DNA of 12,084 bases, taken from the NCBI GenBank assembly GCA_035299065.1, contig DATGXI010000160.1, positions 1-12,084 on the forward strand, read 5' to 3'. Under the pieces are notes generated by a model. It ran no database searches and was not told the origin of the DNA. It saw nothing but the letters and a program-made list of their open reading frames with translations. Below, in pieces: positions 7,501 to 12,084 of this stretch; within the stretch, counting starts at the first letter, position 1; every line of letters starts with the position of its first letter. The stretch is from DASPJQ01 sp035299065 (GTDB taxonomy: Bacteria; Bacteroidota; Bacteroidia; Flavobacteriales_D; UBA2798). The position numbers were made by a program, and so were the translations under genes.

Positions 7501-10500
7501 GATGGTACTGTACAAACACATGCCATTAATGGTGCGCCTCCTATCCAGTACGAATTGGATTTGAACGGTGTATTTGGTTTGTCAGGAAACTATACAGGTT
7601 TGTGTGAGGGAAGTCACATTGTTACCATCGTGGATAATGGTTTCTGTATTTTCACTATTCCGTTTAACATTACTGAACCCGATTCAATATTGTTTACCAT
7701 TACACCTACCAACATTACATGTAATGGCGGGGCTACAGGCGCAATCAGCATTACTGGTGTTACCGGTGGAAATGGTGTTTATCAATACAGCATTGATAAC
7801 GGAGGAAGCTACCAGGCCAGTTCAACGTTTACAGGTTTGGTGGCCGGAACGTATGACATTCTTGTAATGGATGGAAACGGATGTTTGGGTGGCGGACAGG
7901 TGACGTTAACACAGGCTCCGGCACTTTCTTACGCAGCAACAATAACTGACCTAACTTGTTTTGCCAATAACAGCGGAACCATTGTTCTTGCTGCCAGCGG
8001 TGGAACCCCGGGTTATACCTATAGCAATAACGGAGGTGCTCTTTTTTCAGCAATACCTTCTTTCCCTAGTCTTGCGGCTGGCACCTACAACATTGTTGTA
8101 AAAGACGCTGCCGGTTGTACCGTAACAGGTACCGAAACAGTAAACCAACCAACTGCACTTGCTGCAGCGTATGTGTCTACACAAGCTACATGCAATGGTG
8201 TATGCGATGGTACAATAACCGTAAATGCTTCAGGGGGTACACCATCATACCAGTACAGTGCCGATAACGGAATTACCTACCAGGTGTCAAACGTTATTGC
8301 AGGTTTATGTGACGGTACATATAATGTGCTTATAAAAGATGCCAACGGATGTTTGGTTGGCTCAACACAAAATATTGTTGAACCTACACTGGTAACATTT
8401 ACAACAACCGTTACACCTTCAAGTTGTGGATTGGCAAATGGTGCAATTAATTTTACTGCCATTGCAGGCGGAACACCAGGTTACAGTACAAGTATTACTG
8501 GTATTGTTGGCCCATTTGTTGCCGCAACACTTCACACAGGACTTGCAGCAGGAACATACCCGGTTGCAGTTGAAGATGCCAACGGATGCCAGGTTACCGG
8601 TACAGCAACCATTGTTGACCAGGCTTCGCCAGTGATTACCGCTATTTTTACAACCGATCCACTTTGCTTTAATGATTGCAACGGTATTGCAACAATAACC
8701 GCAACAGGCGGTACCGGTGCCCTGCAATATGTAGTGGACGGTGGAGCACCGCAGGCATCAAACGTGTTCAACACACTTTGTTCAGGTGCACATACAATTG
8801 ATGTAATTGATGCAAACGGTTGTATGGATAGCCAGGGTATCAACTTGGTTAATCCTGCTGTTCTTGGATTCACATCAAATGTGGTAAACCTTACTTGTTT
8901 CAATGACTTTACAGGAAGTATTACTATAAATGCTACTGGTGGTACAAGTCCTTATACATATAGCTATGATGGGGGGTCAACATTCACAGCAGCATCAACA
9001 CTGGGTAGTATTGCGGCAAATACGTATAACCTTGAGGTGACTGATGACAATGGTTGCAATGTTACAGGAACAGCAACAGTTAATCAACCTGCGCAATTGA
9101 CCTTTGCTTCGGTTAACGTTGTTGACGCAAGTTGTGCAACAGTATGTGACGGAACAATAAGCACAGTGGTTACCGGTGGTACAGTTGCCGGTGTGTATAC
9201 CTATTCATGGGCAGGTGGTATTGCCGGCCCAGCCCAGCCAAATGCTACAAATGTATGCGCAGGATCTTATTTGATTATTGTGACGGATGACAATGGATGT
9301 ACTATAAACACAACAGCAACCGTAAATGAACCACCAGCATTGGTTATTACAAGCGTAACCGTAAATGATGCTTTGTGTGCCGGTAGTTGTGATGGTTCAG
9401 TAGTCATCAACTGCGCTACTGCAACTCAATTCAGTGCTGTGCCAGCAGGTGGAGCTCCGGTTTATGGGCCAACCAATACCATTGGTTCACTGTGCACAGG
9501 TAGTTATGACATTGCTGTTACCGATGCAGCAGGATGTCCGGCCACAACAAATGTTTTTGTTGGAGAACCATCGCCACTGGCAATGATTGTTGCACCAAGC
9601 TCAACCATTTGTTACAATAGCCCATTCAGTTTATTCGCAATTGCTTCGGGTGGTACACCAAATTATACGTATGATTGGGATATTGCAAGTGATGTTTCAT
9701 CACAAACCATTAACCCAACAAGCAACCAAACGCACACAGTTATGGCAACCGATGCAAATGGATGTCAGATTGGCCCAATGACAGTAACCATTGATGTTAT
9801 ACCACAGGTTACAGCAACAGTGAGTGCAAACGACACCATTTGTGAAGGCGCTTCGTCAACATTGACAGCTGTTGCAGCAAATGGATTAGCGCCATACCAA
9901 TATTACTGGCAGGCGCCTGTGAATATAACCAGCGATGTGGTTACTGTTACACCAACGCAACAGTCAACCAACTATACCGTAATTGCCATGGATCAGTGTG
10001 CTGATAGTGTAGTATTGACAGTGAACGTAAGCTGGTATTTACCGCCTGTAATTGACATTGTGATTAATGGAGCAGCAGGTTGCGCCCCACTTACACCAGT
10101 ATTCTTTAACAACACAAGCGGGTTCACCAGCACTGCCTGTACATGGGATTTTGGTAATGGCAACACAAGCACAAATTGTGCAACAGCAAGCAGCACGTAT
10201 ACAACTCCTGGTTGTTACGATGTGAATTTGCAGCTTACTTCTGTACAGGGATGTTTATTTGACAGCACCTTTAGCCAGGTTGTTTGTGTGTATGGCGATC
10301 CTGTTCCTGAATTTACCTGGAATCCGGTACCAACTATTTTGCTGCCAACCACAAACTTTGTGAACCTAAGTACCAATGCAACTTCGTATGTGTGGAATTT
10401 CATGAACATTGATTCTTCTATTGTCATGAACCCAAGCTATAATTTCAACGACTTTGAAGCAGGTAATTATACGGTATGCCTTGAAGCAACATCAAGCCAG

Positions 10501-10827
10501 GGTTGTGTGGCTGAAATTTGCCACGATGTAACTGTACTTGATGAAAACCTCATATACGTGCCAAATGTATTTACACCTGATGGTGACGGTACAAATGATA
10601 TTTTCATTCCTTCTTTAAGAGGAGTTGATGAAGATGGGTACGAGTTTTATATCTTCAACCGATGGGGTGAATTGATTTTCTTTACAACCGATAAGCAAAC
10701 CGGTTGGGATGGAACACATAAAGCCGCGAAATCAAAAGAAGATGTTTACGTGTGGAAAATAAGGGCTCCAAGCAGCCTGAATGACGATGTACACGAATTA
10801 AACGGCCATGTAACGTTGGTGCGATAA
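4522..10827 (+). CDS. giant SprB-repeat surface protein with type B T9SS sorting domain
   Basis: The 2101-residue product is predicted to be exported by Sec and then across the outer membrane by the type IX secretion system. In order: signal peptide 1 to about 20 (IAQSQ cleavage region, no lipobox); choice-of-anchor L domain about 32-252 (GGIVLTSG, FGSEEYPEF 137-145, FNDGFG 150-155, DAGDHIYDSGVF 233-244); 18 SprB-type repeats 256-1685; two degenerate Ig/PKD-like units 1686-1842; two PKD-like domains 1843-1927 (WDFGNG) and 1928-2010; type B C-terminal domain 2011-2101 (VPNVFTPDGDGTNDIF, FNRWGELIF, GWDG, HELNGHVTLVR). The family includes the Flavobacterium johnsoniae gliding adhesin SprB (over 6000 residues), so an adhesin or surface-filament role is likely; gliding or a ligand cannot be read from the sequence. 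The ATG is chosen because it begins the signal peptide. There is no arginine from residue 4 to 2032. No PorP/SprF-type partner gene is adjacent. It appears to be transcribed alone, ending at the terminator at 10842-10885. Confidence 0.93.
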   Translation: MKRFLLPFVAALCCSNIAQSQITITPGGGTAAITANLFGPGVTVSGMTITCGANGYGVFTGSLGTSGMTSGGIVLTSGLAATADGPNSSGSAGTNTGLGGNPILAAAQPMPGGYFDQCTIEFDIIPQCNTLSINYCFGSEEYPEFVSSSFNDGFGIFCSGPNPAGGTYTNTNMATLPGGIVVSIDNVNAGVNPTYYNTNTSGIMQYDGYTDGLIGTLAVVPCSTYHFVITVADAGDHIYDSGVFLQYQGLFCSTTALAFTATPTPTTCGGCNGSATATVTTGTAPFTYTWTNAAGAVVGTTATITGLCAGTYTVSVNDALSCTPPVPQTVTVAASTGPTVTPVAETCAGYNNGSVTINNAPGAGPYTVTINGPTTATVIEANTLAAVANFTGLPDGAYTFTVTGTGGCTFSGSFTITAGPPCCSVSTTGTNPLCAGGTTGTLTATPVGLPGYTYSWSTAPVQVTATATGVAAGTYTVTMTDASGCVATSTVTISNPATLNATTTPVHPLCNGGATGQITVNASGGTGALQYQINGGAFQASNVFTGLAAGTYTITVKDANGCTFTTTVTLNNPPVLNISLTTSAAATCGASNGSFTVAGSGGTPGYTYALGAGAFGASATFGGLAAGTYTATVKDVNGCTQSMTVTIGSSSGPTASVLSVGNVSCFGGVNGTALIGATGGTPTIMYTVDLAGATPPVGPQASNSFTNLPAGNYTATVTDANGCSGTTTFTITAPPALTYTTVKTNATCNGVCDGTITVSPTGGTPGYTFSSNNGVTFSAANPMTGLCAGTIFVVVKDANGCLANSTVVITQPTAITATYSVTHPICPGICDGTITFATASGGTPGYTYSIDPPGATPATPFQVSNLFTNLCDGPYGVTVKDANGCLLNATQTLIDPPGYTINVVDTTESHCGFNDGSLEVAASGGAIPYSYTNITAGIGPQPSGLFGGLVAGGYLIEVTDNDGCIESLFVGINDVEMDGILDGVTPATCFNSCDGTVQTHAINGAPPIQYELDLNGVFGLSGNYTGLCEGSHIVTIVDNGFCIFTIPFNITEPDSILFTITPTNITCNGGATGAISITGVTGGNGVYQYSIDNGGSYQASSTFTGLVAGTYDILVMDGNGCLGGGQVTLTQAPALSYAATITDLTCFANNSGTIVLAASGGTPGYTYSNNGGALFSAIPSFPSLAAGTYNIVVKDAAGCTVTGTETVNQPTALAAAYVSTQATCNGVCDGTITVNASGGTPSYQYSADNGITYQVSNVIAGLCDGTYNVLIKDANGCLVGSTQNIVEPTLVTFTTTVTPSSCGLANGAINFTAIAGGTPGYSTSITGIVGPFVAATLHTGLAAGTYPVAVEDANGCQVTGTATIVDQASPVITAIFTTDPLCFNDCNGIATITATGGTGALQYVVDGGAPQASNVFNTLCSGAHTIDVIDANGCMDSQGINLVNPAVLGFTSNVVNLTCFNDFTGSITINATGGTSPYTYSYDGGSTFTAASTLGSIAANTYNLEVTDDNGCNVTGTATVNQPAQLTFASVNVVDASCATVCDGTISTVVTGGTVAGVYTYSWAGGIAGPAQPNATNVCAGSYLIIVTDDNGCTINTTATVNEPPALVITSVTVNDALCAGSCDGSVVINCATATQFSAVPAGGAPVYGPTNTIGSLCTGSYDIAVTDAAGCPATTNVFVGEPSPLAMIVAPSSTICYNSPFSLFAIASGGTPNYTYDWDIASDVSSQTINPTSNQTHTVMATDANGCQIGPMTVTIDVIPQVTATVSANDTICEGASSTLTAVAANGLAPYQYYWQAPVNITSDVVTVTPTQQSTNYTVIAMDQCADSVVLTVNVSWYLPPVIDIVINGAAGCAPLTPVFFNNTSGFTSTACTWDFGNGNTSTNCATASSTYTTPGCYDVNLQLTSVQGCLFDSTFSQVVCVYGDPVPEFTWNPVPTILLPTTNFVNLSTNATSYVWNFMNIDSSIVMNPSYNFNDFEAGNYTVCLEATSSQGCVAEICHDVTVLDENLIYVPNVFTPDGDGTNDIFIPSLRGVDEDGYEFYIFNRWGELIFFTTDKQTGWDGTHKAAKSKEDVYVWKIRAPSSLNDDVHELNGHVTLVR
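5287..9576 (+). repeat. 18 tandem SprB-type protein repeats
   Basis: Units of 75-88 residues (mostly 77-80, about 236 bp) start at residues 256, 336, 424, 499, 576, 654, 737, 815, 899, 978, 1056, 1135, 1213, 1291, 1371, 1448, 1526 and 1607. The consensus is roughly: strand, TC/LC-N-G-x-(C)-D/N-G, a strand, ASGGTPGYTYS, a variable loop, F-T-G-L-(C/A)-A-G-TYTVTV-K/T-DANGC, a strand, then a proline junction. Ten units have two cysteines in the canonical positions and eight (1, 7, 8, 10, 13, 15, 17, 18) have four. The repeats agree in protein but differ at many synonymous DNA positions, so the array is old, not a recent duplication. Units at 1686 and 1763 continue the period but lack the DG and GLxAG motifs and are not counted. 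Confidence 0.9.
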
Positions 10828-10841
10828 CCGTATTGAATGTA

Positions 10842-10885
10842 TTAAATTAAAAAGGCGAAGCGAAAGTTTCGCCTTTTTAATTTAA
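10842..10885. terminator. strong bidirectional terminator, 18-bp perfect stem
   Basis: TTAAATTAAAAAGGCGAA (10842-10859) and its exact complement (10868-10885) flank GCGAAAGT. The stem can be closed further by G-T and C-G pairs, leaving a GAAA tetraloop (10862-10865). The A5 tract in the left arm and T5 tract in the right arm give a U-run on both strands. It lies 15 nt after the giant gene and 59 nt beyond the stop of the convergent methyltransferase gene. A second, weaker inverted repeat (TAAGATT at 10905-10911, AATCTTA at 10922-10928) lies closer to the methyltransferase stop. Confidence 0.85.
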
Positions 10886-10943
10886 GATTTAAAATCTGAA
10901 AATTTAAGATTAGCGAATCCCAATCTTATCTGGGGAAAACAAC

Positions 10944-11729
10944 CTAATACCTTAGCACAAAGTGTTGCTTCGATAATTCTTTCCTGAAAAAAACAATTCC
11001 AAATTCAAACAGGTCCACACTAGCTGACACTGAATTGTCTTTGCAGATTTCTTCCCATGCTTTTGTCATGCCCGCACTCCAGTAAATATCATCAAAAACA
11101 ACAACCGTATCATTTCCGGCAACTGCTTTTATTAATTCAAAATAATGAACAGTGGCATCGTAGGTGTGGTTTCCGTCAATGTAAAAAAAATCGTATTTTT
11201 TAGTGGCGATGAGGTTTGGTAAAATTGAATCAAAATTTCCTTCCAGTGATTCTATATTATTAAGGTTACCTTTTTTGAAATTTTCATTGGCGATTTTCTT
11301 AACCTCTTTGCTTCCTTCAATGGTGGTAATGTGTGCCGACTTGTTTTTTTGCGATAAATACATGGTTGATATACCCACCGAGGTGCCAAGTTCCAGGATT
11401 TCTTTTGGATTTAAATACGCGGCAAGATGTGCTAAAAACCGTGCATATTTTTTTTTCTTACCGGTTTTTTTGGTGATTCCGGAAATTGTTCGTGTTGAGA
11501 TCCTGTTTTTTTCAGCACCAGCACCAAGGTCTTCAAATTGTATTGTCCGGTTGTCTTTTAATAATTGTCCGCGTAATTTTTCAATCGCATCAAATTCATT
11601 TGTTCTTTTTCTCGCAATTTTAAATACGGCATTATACAAATCAAACATGAAAGGGGAGTGCAGGCTGTATTCGTTTTTAGCCCGTAATTTATACGTGAAG
11701 TAAGATTTTATTTTGTGGTTTAAGCTCAA
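10944..11729 (-). CDS. class I SAM-dependent methyltransferase
   Basis: The 261-residue product has a Rossmann-type methyltransferase fold of the Methyltransf_24 / O-methyltransferase-like group; the substrate is unknown. Motif I for S-adenosylmethionine binding is ILELGTSVGIS (111-121), the acidic strand-2 end is TTIEGS (135-140), and FYIDGNHTYD (182-191) and VFDDIYWSAGM (211-221) are the later core strands typical of this group. The N-terminus has HSPFMFDLYNAVF (24-36), a pattern conserved near the start of the Bacteroidota members. The first codon is TTG (11729-11727): an in-frame stop lies upstream (11750-11748), and the first ATG is only at residue 28, inside the conserved HSPF region, so TTG is preferred. 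A lysine-rich stretch (87-94) is encoded by A-runs, including A9. The gene is preceded by a candidate promoter and probably transcribed alone. No neighbour identifies its substrate. Confidence 0.85.
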   Translation of the reverse strand: MSLNHKIKSYFTYKLRAKNEYSLHSPFMFDLYNAVFKIARKRTNEFDAIEKLRGQLLKDNRTIQFEDLGAGAEKNRISTRTISGITKKTGKKKKYARFLAHLAAYLNPKEILELGTSVGISTMYLSQKNKSAHITTIEGSKEVKKIANENFKKGNLNNIESLEGNFDSILPNLIATKKYDFFYIDGNHTYDATVHYFELIKAVAGNDTVVVFDDIYWSAGMTKAWEEICKDNSVSASVDLFEFGIVFFRKELSKQHFVLRY

Positions 11730-11766
11730 TTTTTCAAGGTTAAAAGTTTAAGGTGTAGTATTTCTC

Positions 11767-11774
11767 CAAAGTTA
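11767..11774 (-). promoter_or_regulatory. -7 element for the methyltransferase gene
   Basis: On the minus strand TAACTTTG (11774-11767) matches TAnnTTTG exactly. Transcription would begin near 11760, about 30 nt before the TTG start codon, the same spacing as for the small exported protein gene. No TTG -33 element is found at 19-21 bp, so support comes from the -7 element and position only. Confidence 0.4.
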
Positions 11775-11898
11775 GATAAAGGATGTGGTTTGTGAAATAT
11801 AAATCTTAATTTTCCAACCACCTTCTACAATGGTTTCGCAGTTATTTAAGACCAGCAGCTTCAAAAGTTCCTCAACTGTAAACTAAAAAAACCGTAAA

Positions 11899-12084
11899 CT
11901 AATTCACCTTCTTCGCAGTATTCACTGCATCCACAAAAACTTCCTGTATGCGCGTGCGAATTCCCATGTTTATGATTTTCGGATTGTCCATAACCGGGTT
12001 CGAGCGGTTGCTTAAAAACACATACACAATTCCTGATTCCGGATCGGCCCAGGCGGTAATTCCTGTAAAACCGGTGTGGCCAAA
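11899..12084 (-). CDS. serine hydrolase (beta-lactamase-like) domain, C-terminal fragment
   Basis: Only the last 61 codons and a TAG stop (11901-11899) are inside the window; the gene continues past the right edge. The reading frame begins FGHTGFTGITAWADPE and continues with GIVYVFLSNR, then ends with an INMGIRTRIQEVFVDAV helix and a lysine-containing tail. The HTG motif is the third conserved element of class C beta-lactamase-like serine hydrolases (the KTG-box equivalent), and the following strand and SNR are typical. In Bacteroidota this exact kind of tail often ends a long protein with an N-terminal glycoside hydrolase family 3 (beta-N-acetylglucosaminidase) domain fused to the beta-lactamase-like domain; whether that holds here cannot be seen. 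It is on the same strand as the methyltransferase gene, 169 nt upstream, with a separate promoter in between. The frame is intact to the edge. Confidence 0.8.
   Translation of the reverse strand, partial: FGHTGFTGITAWADPESGIVYVFLSNRSNPVMDNPKIINMGIRTRIQEVFVDAVNTAKKVN

Noticed and set aside
5454..8903. Several minus-strand open frames of 60-140 codons inside the giant gene
   Set aside because: They recur with the repeat period and are Val/Pro/Ala-rich reversals of the Thr/Gly-rich repeats, as expected from codon bias on the coding strand.
8971..8976. G6 tract in the giant gene as a phase-variation switch
   Set aside because: Six bases is short for slippage, it encodes a normal Gly-Gly in a repeat loop, and similar short G tracts occur elsewhere by codon choice.
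5287..9576. Periodic DNA, considered as CRISPR or a recent minisatellite
   Set aside because: The period of about 236 bp is far too long for CRISPR, DNA copies are divergent at synonymous sites, and one protein frame runs through the whole array.
10905..10928. Second inverted repeat (TAAGATT/AATCTTA) as a separate terminator
   Set aside because: The stem is 7 bp with no GC core and no U-run. It is noted with the main terminator but not called as its own feature.
11878..11902. Two copies of GTAAACTAA near the end of the hydrolase gene
   Set aside because: It is a 9-bp direct repeat in AT-rich sequence, partly inside the stop codon, with no partner sites, so chance or simple slippage is sufficient.

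Overview
The window looks like chromosomal DNA from a member of the Bacteroidota (Flavobacteriia, Sphingobacteriia or Chitinophagia type; I cannot fix the genus). The signs are a DUF4270 lipoprotein next to glmS, no Shine-Dalgarno sequences, Bacteroidota-type promoter elements (TAnnTTTG), and a giant secreted protein built of SprB repeats with a type B C-terminal signal for the type IX secretion system (T9SS).

Layout. Positions 7-3717 hold three plus-strand genes with 6-nt and 18-nt gaps, probably one transcription unit: a DUF4270 outer-membrane-type lipoprotein, glmS (complete, all key motifs present), and a 173-residue protein with two membrane segments and no recognised family. A bidirectional hairpin terminator (3739-3765) separates them from a convergent minus-strand gene for a small exported protein of unknown function (3789-4169), which has its own good promoter. 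A 352-bp gap (4170-4521) separates the divergent starts of that gene and of the giant gene. It holds both candidate promoters, a 12-bp palindrome, a mini-ORF and a hairpin covering the giant gene's start codon.

Positions 4522-10827 encode a 2101-residue surface protein: signal peptide, choice-of-anchor L domain, 18 SprB-type repeats of about 78 residues, two degenerate Ig/PKD-like units, two PKD-like domains, and a type B T9SS C-terminal domain. It is most likely a cell-surface adhesin or filament of the SprB class, but gliding is not shown. A strong bidirectional terminator follows, then convergent minus-strand genes: a class I SAM-dependent methyltransferase that probably starts at TTG, and the last 61 codons of a serine hydrolase (beta-lactamase-like) domain cut by the window edge.

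How the genes relate: GlmS makes glucosamine-6-phosphate for the cell envelope, and the lipoprotein, the exported proteins and the adhesin are all envelope-directed, but no shared pathway is shown. I found no mobile element, CRISPR array, tRNA or rRNA gene. The most interesting features are inside the giant protein: perfect presence/absence covariation of a second cysteine pair across the 18 repeats, and about 2,029 consecutive residues without a single arginine. I see no clear evidence for a wholly new system.
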